From Pseudisothecium myosuroides (lineage: Eukaryota; Streptophyta; Bryopsida; Hypnales; Lembophyllaceae), in contig OX637290.1 of NCBI GenBank assembly GCA_951799445.1, positions 25,228,987 to 25,292,986 of the forward strand: a stretch of DNA of 64,000 nt. The letters run 5' to 3'. The notes under the pieces were generated by a model. It had not been told where the DNA came from. It made no database searches and saw only the letters and a list, made by a program, of their open reading frames with translations. This document shows positions 48,428 to 61,287 of the stretch, piece after piece. The translations under genes and the position numbers were made by a program. How positions within the stretch are numbered: the stretch's first letter is position 1; each line of letters begins with the position of its first letter.

Positions 48428-50348
48428 ATGTCTACCCCACTGAGAAGAAGAAGAACCGTCCTGCTGTTTGGGAAGACGGGCGACGGCAAGTCCACCATCG
48501 CCAACTAGCTCACATTGACGGCGACTTCGCATCCGGGGACTCCTTCTCCTCCCTCACGAAGCAAACGAACTTCCGCATCTCCACCTGCACCGACTGGACC
48601 ATCATCGACACCGTCGGCCTGTTCGACACCGACAACCCCGAGCACGACCTCCAGCGCACCCTCGAGCTTCGGAACTACCTGGCGGAGACTCATCCCTTCG
48701 GCATCGACGCCTTCTGCTATGTCAAGAAGGCCTCGAAGTTCACAAGAGCAGACGAGCATATCAGTGCTGGCGAGCTTTCCATGTTCGCGCACAACGGGGA
48801 GCATCCCCACTACCACGACAATGTGCTGCTGGTGTTCACGTCTTGTAAGCGGTCACTGGGAACTTTAAGCTGTTTACCCGGGGCTAGACTGGGGTGGTTC
48901 AACCCCCATTTCAGCCCCCTCTAGTACTAGTTGGAAATTGGGGGGAGGCTAAAAGATTTAGCCCCATTTTTGTTCCACTAGCTGGGGCTATATTTCATGT
49001 TTAACTGGGGCTAAGATTGATAGTAGCCGAGGTTAATTTGCATTTTGCTAAAAGCAAATTGGATGAATTTTTGGCGTTTTTGAATGAATTTCGTTGAGTA
49101 ATTGGAGGAAGTTCATAAATATTATTGGATGATTTTCTTACGAAACTGGATGAAATACTTTGAGAGTGTGCCAATCGGCAGCAAGGTACTTGAGAATCTT
49201 GTTGTGCAACGCTTCAGTTCATACAGTTCCTGCAAATTCAAGACGCAGAGTTCACAAACAAAACAAAAAACATAAGCACAATGGATGCGCACACACGGGA
49301 CGCACATTCAGAAACTCTGCCAATGGGGGAAAGTATGGAATTCAAAGAGTAGCAGACATCCAAGCGCACGAACTGTTGAAACTTACTCAGTTAAGATTTT
49401 GCACCATCACTAACTACACAACTGATTTGTAAATGGTGACCTTCAGTCACGCTCTGAGCGGCGCACCCTTCCCAGCATCTCCTACGGCAGAAATTAAAAA
49501 CACACCACCAGGCAAGTTAATCGTTAGTTAAGAGCTACCAAAAACGGGCATTGATGGTTTAGGAAGGGACTAGCAATCGATACCTGGGATATCCTCCACT
49601 TGTTTCGAACAAAAAATTCGTGAGTACCTGCGCTCTGTCCTCCGCACGCACCTAACGAAAACTCTTCCACTCAGAAATGTGGGGTTTCGAGCACGACTCT
49701 TGTCTCTTCACTTCGGAGCTCCTTTTCTCTTGGCTCGGCGGTTACGAGTTTGCGGATTCGGAGGAACAAAGTGAAACAGTGAGCGGGTTCAAAATAAGCT
49801 ACTATTTTTCTGCATCGTGATATTATTGACTTTTCTGAAAATTTGGCCCTCCCCACTGTCTAGCCCGGGGGGCTAACAGATCCGAAGTTCCCTACCGGTA
49901 GGGGTGTCTCGACGAGAATCTGAGCGGTATCACGGAGATGATGGCGCTTCCGGTGGTTCCAAATCTTAACAGTCGTTATGAAATTGCAGAACTTCCGATC
50001 GTTGAGGATATTGACAAAGGGAGGTTTCGGTATCGGCCGATTGCTGTGGATTTTCCGCCTCACGACGAGGACTCTGTCGTGGAGAGCAAGCTTAAGAAAT
50101 CGAGGTCGGAGAGTTTGAGGAATCTGAAATTGGCTATTGAGGAAGTGGAGCTGCCTCTCCCACTGTGCAAGCTTCCTGCAGTTGAACCAGTTTATTGTTC
50201 CAGGATTCCATATGTTGGCAAAATTGTGCAATACTGGTTAGTTAGAGTTTGGAATATGCGCAATTCTATTAGAATTCCCAATTTCTGTCGCTGGAGCGGA
50301 ACTGGATCCGCGCTCAAGGGGATGGCGTTGATGGACGGGACAACCTAA
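48428..50348 (+). pseudogene. AIG1-like GTPase, type A, broken by frameshift/stop and TE insertion
   Basis: Starts MSTPLRRRRTVLLFGKTGDGKST like its paralogue at 40817. It then hits TAG at 48506-48508, where about ten bases present in the paralogue are missing. The G3 region (TIIDTVGLFDTDNPEHD) and later parts continue in another frame to about 48850, where the coding sequence is cut by a 1 kb insertion (48858-49892). After the insertion the C-terminal half resumes (DENLSGITEMM through SVVESKLKKSRSESLRN) but the membrane-anchor region is altered and ends in new sequence at 50348. A non-functional copy. Confidence 0.9.
48858..49892. mobile_element. 1 kb TIR insertion inside the A-type GTPase pseudogene
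   Basis: Interrupts the GTPase reading after tcttgtaagcgg, and the paralogue at 40011 shows the uninterrupted sequence. The ends GGGAACTT...ctgtttacccggggctagac and, inverted, GGGAACTT...ctgttagccccccgggctagac form imperfect termini of about 40 bp. No transposase is evident inside. Target duplication unclear; superfamily not assigned. Confidence 0.8.
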
Positions 50349-51699
50349 ACCCTAAACCCCAAAATTGTATACCCCTGGAAGAATTTGGAATATGGCATAT
50401 GGGGTATAGTTGTCTGCCCCTCGTGTGGTGCGCTTGTATTCATTGTAGGTGTACTGCATCTCCTTGAGCAGTTGGAAGGACTCATGTATCGAATATTAGG
50501 ATTGTTGCCATAGTTTGACAGTGGTGTTACCTTGACCACTTCGTGAAAGTTGTCTTTGTGGATGAATCAAAGTCATGGATTGATATTCAGAAAAAATTGC
50601 GGTTTTCTTTTCGTGTAGTGCATTGCTGTAGCAACTCTCGACCATTTGTATCCATTTTTAATTGTACTCTACACCGTTTATTCTGTTTTGAATGAGATAT
50701 ACTATCTGTTTTGAAACCTATGATACACTAAAAATCCCACGAATTCGTGTGAATCCATTGATTAATGTAACCGAGTATTCACTTTATTGTGATCCGTTTC
50801 TAAACCAATTATTATAGGCTTTTGTGTCGTACATTGTAATATCTAAGAGAATGTGCCTTTAAGGAAGACGTAGCCAAATTTTATTGACACAGTGAGGTTC
50901 CTCTTCTTTTGACCCTATATTCTTCGGTGGTTCAACATTCTTTTCGGAATCTATGCTTCACAGGTCTAGAATGTATTGTGAAGTGCCCGAGCTTCACTGA
51001 AGAAGGGAGGGTAGCACAACTACCTTATGAGAGGATGTTTCATATGAGGAATTTGTGCGTACTTCTACAAAGCACTAATGGAAGTAAAAGACGAATGATT
51101 TCGTCATTGTAAAGATCGATTTTATCATTGCCTATGATGAACAAGATCACCGTGGCTGCAATAGCAATTTCACCCAAATTAAACCCCACACGAGCCGTAA
51201 TCATGACTGGTAAAAAAAAATTTACGTTATTGCACTAAGAATGTTACAATGAATTGCCAGTCAGCTATTCATATCAAATTAGGACTGCCAACTACAAACT
51301 TCGCCCCCTTGAGGCTATGAATTTCTGACCTCCAACCTCCAACCCAGCGACTAGCTCTTGTACCCATTGCACCATTTCAGCAAATAGGGTGAAAAGGGCT
51401 GCAACCCCATATTCTACACCTGAGACTAGAGGCTAACAGATTCCAAATATCAGACAACAGGTTCCTTCAGAAAGTGGAGACATTGACCCGCTTTCTTTCC
51501 ATGCAATTTGACAAGATTTCTCGCTTGAGCAACTACTCACTTAGAAAGCCAGTGAGAGGAGCTATACTCTTGGAACAAACTTCTACCTAAACATACAATA
51601 TTCACAGTATTTACAGACCTCCAGACACCTCAATGTGGAGAAAGCTTTCGTGGACAATCAGCATAGGCAAACAACTTCCTGCTTCAATGTCTCAAGAGT
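50349..51699. other. 3' flank of the A pseudogene and of UPF0183
   Basis: 50346-50362 has two CCCTAAA-like telomere-type repeats. To about 50700 it mirrors unit 1 at 39620-40010. 51110-51330 is the source or copy of 45240-45500. The stretch 51340-51699 is probably the 3' UTR of the minus-strand UPF0183 gene. Confidence 0.5.
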
Positions 51700-54600
51700 T
51701 CACACATTGGTCTGGAACAGAGTTACAGTTGCAATATGTCCGTTCTTCATTACCTGCAGGGTCAGAGATCCGCAGCTGGGAATAAGAACGTATCAACTCG
51801 GCGATAAAAGAAATAGGACAAAAACAAGCAAAACAGACCGAATTTCAAAGGACAGGCTGCAAACCTGGGCAATCAACCATGGACACATTAAGACATAATA
51901 AGACTGTTGACAAAACGTCAAGAATTCACAACACTAACACCAATACTTACCTCCAGAGCAATGTTTCGGTATCCGTACACAAATGTTGGACCAAATGGAT
52001 TGCTAACGGAACCTTGCGTTTGGATTGCAGCACGACCACCATCACCTAGTATATCCTGTTACATTACACCACAAAATGTTCCCATTATGTTACATCACAT
52101 GAAAGTCAAACAACGACAATCTTGAGAAGCACTTAGCGATAGTACCTGCACTTGACTCCACTTGGTGTCAGCACTGATGCACCTTTGAGATCCATCACCG
52201 TCAGCAGCTTTGTCAAGTACTTCGCCACCAACACCTGGGACCACCCACATGTCAGAAAAGATCCTCCAGTGGCCATAAATATGACACAAATACAAGCACA
52301 TCAATCAATATACTGCAACTTCATGAGTTCTAGAGAGTTATTCAAAGCACGAATCACGCTTTCCAATTTCAAGGAAGAAAACGATGAGCCCACTCGTAGA
52401 AACCCTACACTCCATTGAGATGGCTTACTTGGAGGAACATGAATGAAGAAGTTGCACTTGATGTAACAGTTGAAGTCTGTGTGACCTGGAAAATTGGTGT
52501 GAAGTACAAACTTCTTGATGCGATGATGCTGCCAACCCACCTCACAATATGAGCTATAAGGTCACACCTGTAAATGGGCATTGAAGGCTATTTGAACGTC
52601 CACAGGAAAGAAATCTCCACAAAATCTAAAATAGAAATAGAGTAAGACATTACAGTCTTATTCATTACTTTCCATAATCATTGCCAACTGCATGAACAGA
52701 AAGTGGTCACAAAGTGCGCACCTGACCATCGAACAAGATGTCAATGCCCCGTGTGAAATAATTATAGAAATAATCACCACACAGAGCTGTGCGAGGCCTT
52801 GGGTCCGATGAAGAATGGATCACCATCGGGTCAACCTAAAACACCAGACGAGCAATATCACTTCAAAAAATTCCATCTTTAGACAAGGCATCAGACACAA
52901 ATTGATTCTTAGAGCTATTCTGTCCCCCTGCTGCGCATCGTCTGAGGTCCTTGATCTTGCCGATCTTATTGAGCTTCTCCACTTCACCCTTGGCTATACT
53001 GGAAATGAAATAAACAATGGAAAAGACAATTGATGACGACCAGGCAGATGCTACATAACCCGTCGCAGAGTTAAATGTGTACTACTACGGAGCTAACCTG
53101 CTTCTGATGTATGCTGCATGGCCGACCCAACTCCGCCCACACATCCTGCCAAGCACAGTCATGTCAGAACCCTTATAACACAGGCGAAATTACTCCACAG
53201 GCAGTAAAACGCCAGAGGAGAAAGCCTTATAAATTTGTGGAAATGATATGAAGGGGTGCATGAGACGACTCACTTGTGGAGATGTGCCAAATGTCAGATG
53301 CTGTCCGCCTCCTTTGAATAACAACCCCTCTGCCAACTACACAGTAGAAGGCAATTTCCTTGTTACAAGAGGTCGCAGTACTGCAGTCTGATTTTCATTT
53401 TCTAAGTCACCACAGGATAAGCAGTCACACCTGACTCGAATCGAAAACATCAATGTCACGCTTTCACATGTAAGAGTACTTTAACTGCTACTGAGCTCAA
53501 GCTTATTCTTCGCAAATACAACTTTGATAAGAAGAGATAAAACATCACCAACCGGAATCACGTACTTTAGCATGAACCTCCTCCATGTACAAGCTACCAG
53601 TAGGAAGCTGAGGCGGTGAAGCAATCTTAAGGGGAGAACCGACACCAGTGCCACCTCCGACTGCACTGTCATAGATGCATATCCGCGACATAACGGGAGT
53701 GGTTCCATCTGGGAACTCCAAAGGCAACTCGGCTGCACAGCGTGTATCCATGTCAGAGAGGCACACTCTACATCAGTAATGAACAAAAGCAACAACTGTG
53801 TCGCTGACACTCACCTTCCCGATGTTGGCAGCATTCCGTATACTGTGCTGGGATAGGGAAAGCGAATGACAGACCCTACACAATACATGGGTGCACGTGA
53901 AGTATTAGTCATTCCATCGTTGCATGAATTAAACAGGGGTCGTACAGTGGACCCGCCATGTATATCCGGCATTCAAAGGGTATTGAAGGCGACAAAGTCC
54001 CGTGCAACGTATAGAGGACTCTAGTGTAGTTACAAAAACCGAAGGTCGATAAGATAACACCTAAGAAAAAATTGATGAGACCCTAAGACAGCCTGCATGA
54101 ATTGCGACCAATCCGACCTGATCACAAACCCTACTTGCTCCGTTCCATAGGACTTGTGATTAATGAAGGTCTTCAAAGAGCACACTGAAACCGGGATCAG
54201 GGGTCTTCAGCTGCGGTCTTCAGCTGCGAGGGTTTAGAAGGTATCGGGCCTGAAGGTAAGAAACCTTATAGAATGCTGGTTTCCTCATACGGGTCCTCAA
54301 TAATACAATCTAGCCAGTGCAAGAGACTACTTACAGGGTAAAATAAGGTGTAAATGCACCGCTTCGTATTGTATGTGCCAGGGAACGTTGGCCCAAAAAG
54401 GGCATAAACCGCAACAAAAGTGGCGGCAACATTTGGACCCCTGCATAATCGAAAGCAAAGCAAGTAGTCCATTAATACTTAACAAATAGTAGAGGGTTAA
54501 TAACTGAACTAAAATTCGAGCAATTTGTTATCCTCACCCAATGGACGATGTGGCATAGCGCATTTGCAAGCGTTGCACATCATACACCTCTATCAGCCTC

Positions 54601-55912
54601 AGCCGCTGCAGTGGAACACAATAAAAAGGGCGTCAGACCACCTACCGCTGACTTACAAGTAACTCTGGCGTAGAGAGCAGCAAGAAGCTCGAGAGCGTGG
54701 GTAATTTAAAAAGTACAGAACAAGGAAAAAGAAACACAAAATCCTCCAATCATGAGGTAGATAACCCATTCCTGTGGCTTTCATTCATTCATTCATTTAA
54801 GTGGTTTCTCTTATTAGAATGGAATTTTTTTGATGTGATATAATTATTATTTTTGAGAGGATTCCATCGAACAAAAATAAGTACTATTTAGATGTTGCAT
54901 TATTAGAAGTAATGAATTTCAAAGTTTTTCTCATTAGATGAGTAAAACTGAGGGTAAACTTTGAGTATTCAGTTGTTGTACATTGTCACATTCTCTATAT
55001 TTTAAATATTTTCTTTTCAGTAACAATTACTGCACTTACAGCGTACCCATGGCAAAAGGTCCTCCACGAGAAAATTTGAAACACCTATAAAAAAAACGTA
55101 TATCAAGTTCGCAAAGAAGAGAAATTCACGGACCTGTGACCGAGATTCAAACCGCAGATGAAAACCATGTTCAGGAAAGTTGAGGACCAGATCCACTTGC
55201 AAAGGCTCCTGCACACACTTAAGCTTCATTATCTAAGCCAACTCTCATATCCCTTCTAATTCTGACTCTAGAGGGTTTCGCAAGCTTTGCAAACCTAAAT
55301 AGGATGCAAGCGCCCATTCAATCGCCTCCAGCTCAAGAGCACCCCAATTCTAATAGCTAAAATCGTCCAGCTCCTACTTCTAAAAGTCCTCTTGCATTCC
55401 GATTCAATGCTCAGGATTTAAAATAACCAGAATGCATGAATTGCATTAAACCGATATCATCACTGACAAGAAGCTTCATAGGCATTAAAATACCCCATTT
55501 GCAATCAAACCCTAATAAACAGAATCAAAAGCGAAGTTATAACTCCCTGCCCAATTGCGTAGACAAATCCAAAATTCCGTTTTCAGATGTTCGATTTCCC
55601 AGTTGAACCACTCGCGCAAACTCCTGTTCTACTAGAAATGCAAAAAACGGAAATTAAATCCTTACCTCATCGTTGTATTTCACTTGCACAACGTCGAAAA
55701 ACGACCGGTGTTGCTCAACGTAGGCCAAGGCTTCACACACGGGCGTCCCTAAACCGTTTCAAAACACACAACCAATTCAAAATCCTCCTCACTGTTGCTC
55801 TGTCACAAAACCACGAAATGGAATTGCAATTCACCAACGAAAGCTCAGAATTACCGAGGTTGAAGGCGCCCAGACCAGCCCCTGGCCTCAGGTCCAGCGT
55901 CAGCCCTCCCAT
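51700..55912 (-). CDS. UPF0183 family protein (C16orf70/PHAF1 homologue), 14 exons
   Basis: Conserved eukaryotic protein, soluble, without catalytic motifs; the animal homologue (PHAF1) is associated with autophagosome assembly sites, so a membrane-traffic role is inferred. Exons (5' to 3'): 55912-55855, 55748-55666, 55208-55134, 54605-54538, 54440-54335, 53875-53815, 53765-53566, 53336-53274, 53145-53098, 52835-52722, 52528-52429, 52234-52146, 52055-51951 and 51753-51700. All are GT-AG with consistent phase, giving 407 residues (family about 410). Recognisable blocks: LRPGAGLGAFNLG, NFPEHGFHLRF, ATFVAVYALFGPTFPGTY, LPLEFPDGTTPV, SLYMEEVHAK, GDYFYNYFTRGIDILFDG, KKFVLHTNFPGHTDFN, NPFGPTFVYGYRNIALE. 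An in-frame stop precedes ATG 55912, fixing the start. Convergent with MLH1 across the GTPase block. Confidence 0.94.
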
Positions 55913-56482
55913 CGCATACCACCGCGACAATCGGCACGACGACAAGCTCTACAAATCCAAATCTGCGAATGCTTGTGAACGAAGGATTTAGAGACTTGAC
56001 GGTTCGCACAGCGATGAAGACGATGTCCGAGGAAGCCAACTCGTGTTCTCGAAGTCACGGTCTAAGGCTACGACCGTGCGGCTCTTGTGACCGTGCCATT
56101 CAACATTTCGTAACCAAGTAATGCAATGTCACGAAAAAGGTTTCAAGCTACAAGAGTTGGGGTTTGGATGTCATTTGGGTTTGAAATGAATGAAAATCTA
56201 TGTTAAGAATTTGAATGAAGAAATCGTGACACAATTTGCATTTAAAATAAAAAATTGTGTGCATAAGTAGGTGTAAACTTGTTTCAACCTCAAAGATTTT
56301 AGCTTGTTCATAGGGCAGAAGCACCCAAAAGCATCACTTTTTCTCATCATGGGTGGTACAAACTGTGGAAGAACATTAGCCTCCTCAAGGAAAAAAAAAC
56401 AAGTCATTTCCTAATTTTCTAACATGCAAACAATACTTTATGAAATTTCAAAACTACAAGTATAGAATTCCTATTAATGCCA
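55913..56482. other. UPF0183 upstream region
   Basis: GC-richer just above the start codon (to about 56100), probably leader and promoter, then AT-rich. Open frames on both strands here overlap the gene's first exons and are not separate genes. Confidence 0.45.
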
Positions 56483-57059
56483 TTAACCCCTAAACGTCTG
56501 GATTCATCTCCAAAATTGACGATTTGAGAAAAACCATTATAAACTACAACTTGGAAGAATATTTTGGTATTGGTATACAAATGAAAGCTGTAGATTTTGA
56601 TTTTTAAATTCTATCCGTACGGTTAGATCTACTAATGCTATCACCAATCTTTTTCTATAAATTTTGAAAAGAAAATTTCAGAATTCCTTCTAAATTCAAT
56701 TACAAGTAAAATATTATCATTTTTTGAGTAAAACTTGTTGGAATGGATTTGAAATAAGGTTCTCTTCATATGGTGATTTTTTGAAATTTTTGTGACCTTT
56801 ACATCTTTGATTTCATTTTTGCACATCTAGTTTTGAACTAAAGTCAATGCAAATTGACCACTTGACATACTTCCACATTTGTAATTTTAGAAATGCCTGT
56901 ATTCCAGTAACATCAAATCCAACCGATGGATAGGACAACAACTTGATAAAGTATCACCAAAAATTAGGATGACTTTCATCCAAATAGGAATGAAACAGAA
57001 ACAAGGATCTGAATCTGTTCATCATCTAGAAAATGGACGTCGGGGTGCTCCAGGGTTAA
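56483..57059. mobile_element. TTAA-flanked element with short diverged TIRs
   Basis: Reads TTAACCCCTAAACGTC at the left and ...CCAGGGTTAA at the right (TTAA at 57056-57059). The left end matches 11-12 bases of the 23057-23704 element; the right end is more diverged. Interior AT-rich, non-coding. Probably an old member of the same TTAA group. Confidence 0.5.
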
Positions 57060-58719
57060 AGGCTTCATTTAAACAACCACTTTTAAAGCACAATTATATG
57101 CTTCAAGTGAACTACGTACTATTGGTTGTCTCAAAAAGTTTTTCAACTCCATTTGGTTTTTTAAGCAATTCTACCTTAATCATACTATTTTAACCAAAAA
57201 TATATCAATCAAATGAATTTTCATCCTACGACAACTCTAGTTATGATCCCAATGTTATGATGTAAAGAGTTGTATAATTTGAAAATCAAGTATTATACCT
57301 TATTTTGTAGGTTTTGATGTATATATTTAAAAATATATATATTATTAAAATAGAAATTTGGATTAAAATATTTGATGATTACCTAGAGGAATAAGATTTT
57401 TGTCTAAGCCTAAATTTGATGTATTTCATCTGTTCACAACTTAGGGGAAGGTTTGCTAGTTGATTGTATCAATTTTACGGGGGTCACTCTTCAAGAAGTT
57501 TACATATCACGTGTGACCATAGGGTATTAATAATGGAGGTATTTTAATAGAAGGGACCAATTAAATAGACCATATCATCACATAATTTTCTAATTTGGCA
57601 TATTTTTAAGTACCATACACTTACTTTAAATTAGTGTGAAAGGCCAATTTATCATACTATTATTTATTTTAAATTTTAAATTTTAAATTAGATTTTCAAG
57701 TTAGCATAAGACATATGCTAGAAACATGAGTGATGATATGCAATGTAAAGGTAGCTTTGGACATACAATTGTTTTTAAATTCCTTCAAGATTCAAGCTTA
57801 CACTTCAATAAGTTCAAGAACAACTGCTAATGCTGAAACGAAGAGGAATACAATGCATGTGTTTAGAGGACATTTTCAACAATTATAATGACTAACAAAA
57901 CTGAATACAAATTTGAAATGTTTCCATTCAAACAACTATACAATAAGCATCAATGAACAAACTCCAAAAATGCATACACAAAAATTGTAGTGTGACAATA
58001 TACCAAACGTTGTCATGGAATTTTAAAGAAAAAATTAGTTGTAGTTTGAAAGAAAATTAATTTTAAAGTTAACTATGTCTAAAACTCAGATTTTGTTCAC
58101 CGTGATTTGGAATTACTTTATTTTTTTGTCAATTTTTTTATAACTCCGAATAACTCCGAAAAAAAAATTGTGCCTTGTCATGTTGGTATACATCATTTCT
58201 AATTGTTGTACACAAAATTGCAGGAAATTGGAATTTATAGAATTTAAAATATCAACAATTTTACAAACATACAAATGATATTGGTTCTCACAGTATTTGA
58301 GTTTTTTTATAATTGAGAGCATGGGATTGCATTAGCCATTGTAGAAAGAGTACAGGGTGCATGAACTTGAACCATTGTTATATCTTAATGCCCTTGCATT
58401 TGAAATATTTGTTGAAATGGACAATGCGTTCAATTTATATTTTACAACCATTTAATGCATTTTTTAGGTTCAATTTTTTGTATAAATTCTAGAGCTCATA
58501 ATGTACATAATTAATCCAAAAAATCCAAAATAAATAAATTATTGTGGTCCATTTCATCCAAAAGTTGAAAATTTATAAAGGTCAATGTAATTTTTGGCAA
58601 ATTTCAAAAACTTTCACCGCTTAAGTTGAGAGATGAGATTGAACATTGAATTCTTTTCATAATTTTCTATCGTTGTTTTTGTTTTGTCTCTAAGTTTTTC
58701 TATTGTAGACTTCATTTTC
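57060..58719. other. AT-rich intergenic DNA
   Basis: No gene, RNA or clear repeat boundary. A 5' LTR for the downstream retrotransposon would be expected at its right end, but no TG...CA unit matching the 3' LTR start nor a tRNA-Met primer site was found. Confidence 0.5.
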
Positions 58720-58766
58720 AAGATGGCTGATATAAACTCTCTGTAAGAATTTTTGATGGAGGATAT

Positions 58767-59535
58767 GTGGCAAAGGAGAACAACAATTTTAGAAGCGCTT
58801 CTACAGCTAAAGAGCCTCGAGTTAGTCTCCCCGACAAGTTTGATGGTAATCGATCAAAGTTTCGAGACTATATAAATCAAATGCAACTTGTTTTTCGACT
58901 CCAGCCTGCAAGATATGCCACTGTTGAGTCGCAAGTGGGATTAATTGGTACTTTACTTAAGGGAGCTGCGTTATCGTGGTTCTCCCCTTTGTTAGAGAAG
59001 AACGTTCCAATTCTTGTAGATCTCGATCTTTTCTTGGCAAAATTCAACAATACTTTTGGCGACATCGATAGAGTTTGAACAACAACAACAAAACTTCGAT
59101 CTCTCCAACAAAAATCGCGTGTAGTTTCAATACATGCATCAGAATTTTGGCTTCTAGCAAATGACGTGGATTGGGACGACAATGCGTTGATCAGTGCATT
59201 TCGATGGGGCTTGCATGACGACTTTAAAGACTTGTTATTAAATCTGTCAGATCCTGTCTCTTTATCATAGACTATCACACAAGCCGTACGATGTGATAAC
59301 CGGCTGTTCGAGCGGCGACAAGAACGGAGATCAACCTCAGGATCATATCAATTAGACTTCGCAACACCAACACAACCAAATCCATCGATTCCATCTATGC
59401 TGGAACCAATGCAGATTGATGCAGTGCGGTTCAGGCCCTTGACGAAACAAGAAAAGAAATGTCGACGTGAAGAGGGATTGTGTCTCTATTGTGGAGGACC
59501 GGGACACAAAGCTGATGGCTGCCCAAATAAATGAC
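58767..59535 (+). pseudogene. Chromovirus Gag with CCHC zinc knuckle, interrupted
   Basis: Capsid-like text (DKFDGNRSKFRDYINQM, LLKGAALSWFSPLL) continues past a TGA at about 59077 and a TAG at about 59269, to the zinc knuckle CLYCGGPGHKADGC at about 59479-59522. The same frame runs through both stops, so these are point mutations. Confidence 0.82.
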
Positions 59536-59689
59536 GAAACACGCCTCGAATCCAAAGTGCAAGCATACAACATGAAAACGACAATGTTTAGCCACAATAG
59601 GGACTGTGCAGTTGGACTCTACACATTCATCCTCAATTTCAGGTTCTATACTGTCCGCAGATCCTACACCGTGTTTTATTATTCCATTA

Positions 59690-60106
59690 TGTCTAGGTTC
59701 TATGGAAATTGAAACTTATGCTTTGATTGATTCTGGAGCTTCAACATGTTTTATAGATGAATTATTTGTCAAATTGCATAAAATTCCTTTAGTTCGAAAG
59801 ACACTAGTAGTTCATGTTGAGGTTATTGATGGACGATCACTATTTTCTGGTAACGTTACCCAAGAAACAATTCCTCTAGAAACCATATCAGGAGACCACA
59901 ATAGCCATGTAGCTTATAATATTATCAATTCTCCTTCTAGTCCTATCATCTTAGGACTTTCTTGGCTTGAAAAGTACAATCTCCAAAGTGACTGGTCAGA
60001 TCGTAGTATTACTTTTCTTCCTAAAAAACCTCTAATAACAGAGTCTTTAGCAAAACTTGAACCTATTTCTTCCAAAAAAATTCAAAATCATTATTTATTG
60101 GAGTAA
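59690..60106 (+). pseudogene. Chromovirus aspartic protease region
   Basis: The active-site motif DSGAS lies in ALIDSGASTCFID (about 59727-59760), and the downstream LGLSWLEKYN is the usual conserved block. The frame is open for about 135 codons to a stop at 60106, which breaks the expected Pol polyprotein. Confidence 0.82.
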
Positions 60107-60119
60107 GAGCATTCATGCG

Positions 60120-61280
60120 TGCTGCAAAGACTAATGCTACCTTTGCAATCTATACGACTCCAACAACTAATGCAACAACAGCAACAAGCAAGCTTCTGGA
60201 GCAATATAAGTCTTTTGAAAATGTTTTTGAAAAGAAAAATGTAGATATGCTGCCTCAACATCGATCATACGATTGTGCCATTGATTTAAAAAAAGACACA
60301 CAACCACATTTTGGGCCAATTTACAACTTATCACAAGACGAGCTTGTAGTGTTGAAGCAATATATTGAGGAAAATTTAGCCAAGAATTTCATTCAACACT
60401 CAAAGTCTCCAGTTGGTGCTCCTGTTCTACTTGTGGAAAAAAAATGGATTTTTACAAATGTGTGTAGATTATCGAGGCCTCAACAAGGTAACAATTAAGA
60501 ATTGATATCCATTGCCATTGACTGCAAATCTTCTTAGCCAACTTAGTCAAGCAAAAATTTATACCAAAATTGATTTAAGAACTGCATACAACTTGTTACA
60601 TATTAAAGAAGGAGACGAATGAAAGACAGCATTTCGGACAAGGTATGGCCATTTTGAATACAACGTCATGCCTTTTGGATTAACCAATGGATCAGCTTTC
60701 TTTCAACACTTGATGAACAATATATTTTGAGAATTTTTGGATGACTTTGTCATGGTTTATTTGGATGACATTCTTATATATTCCAAAGATGAAAAACAAC
60801 ACGAAGAACATGTCAAGTTGGTCCTTGAAAAACTTCAAAACAATGGTTTATATGCAAAATTAGAAAAATGTGTTTTACATACATCTGAGGTAGAGTTTCT
60901 TGGTTATATTGTCTCAAATAATGGAATATCAATGAATTCCAAGAAGATTCAAGCTATATTTAGATTGGGGCACGTCAAAAACGGTACGCGATGTTCAATG
61001 TTTCCTTGGTTTTGCAAACTTCTATCAAATGTTTATAAAAAATTATTCACAAATTGCAGCTTTTCTTACACGGCTTACTTGCAAAGATAAGTTGGATTGG
61101 AATCAAGAAGGAGAAAAAACTTTTCAAACATTAAAAAGGGCTTTTATTACAGCTCCAATTTTGACTCATCCCGATTTTTCAAAGTCATTTTTTATGGAGA
61201 CGGATGCTTCAAATTTTGCTTTAAGAGCAGTGCTTTCACAACTCGGAGAAAACAGAAAACTACATTCACAAAAATCTTAA
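60120..61280 (+). pseudogene. Chromovirus reverse transcriptase and RNase H start, interrupted
   Basis: Blocks in order: CAIDLKKDTQPHFGPIYNLSQ, SPVGAPVLLVEKK, then a frame break, the VDYRGLNKVTIKN block, MPFGLTN, and the active-site YLDDILIYS at about 60757-60783. The RNase H opening (METDASNFALRAVLSQ) is present but the following core is deleted. In-frame stops occur at about 60499, 60619 and 60728. Confidence 0.85.
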
Positions 61281-61287
61281 ATACTTC

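Larger units (their letters stand above)
45500..51330. repeat. Segmental duplication, unit 2 (interior inverted)
   Basis: Flanks are direct repeats of unit 1's flanks, but the interior (about 46226-50700) is the reverse complement of unit 1's. It contains a frameshifted B-type GTPase (minus), a hAT MITE, and an A-type GTPase (plus) broken by an early frameshift and a 1 kb insertion. Confidence 0.78.

Noticed and set aside
50346..50362. Telomere-like CCTAAACCCTAAACCCC
   Set aside because: Only two repeats; short interstitial motifs like this occur by chance and in plant promoters.
52925..52995. Possible extra UPF0183 exon (VEKLNKIGKIKDLRR on the minus strand)
   Set aside because: Exons 53145-53098 and 52835-52722 already join in phase and match the family without it; it has no counterpart in the family.
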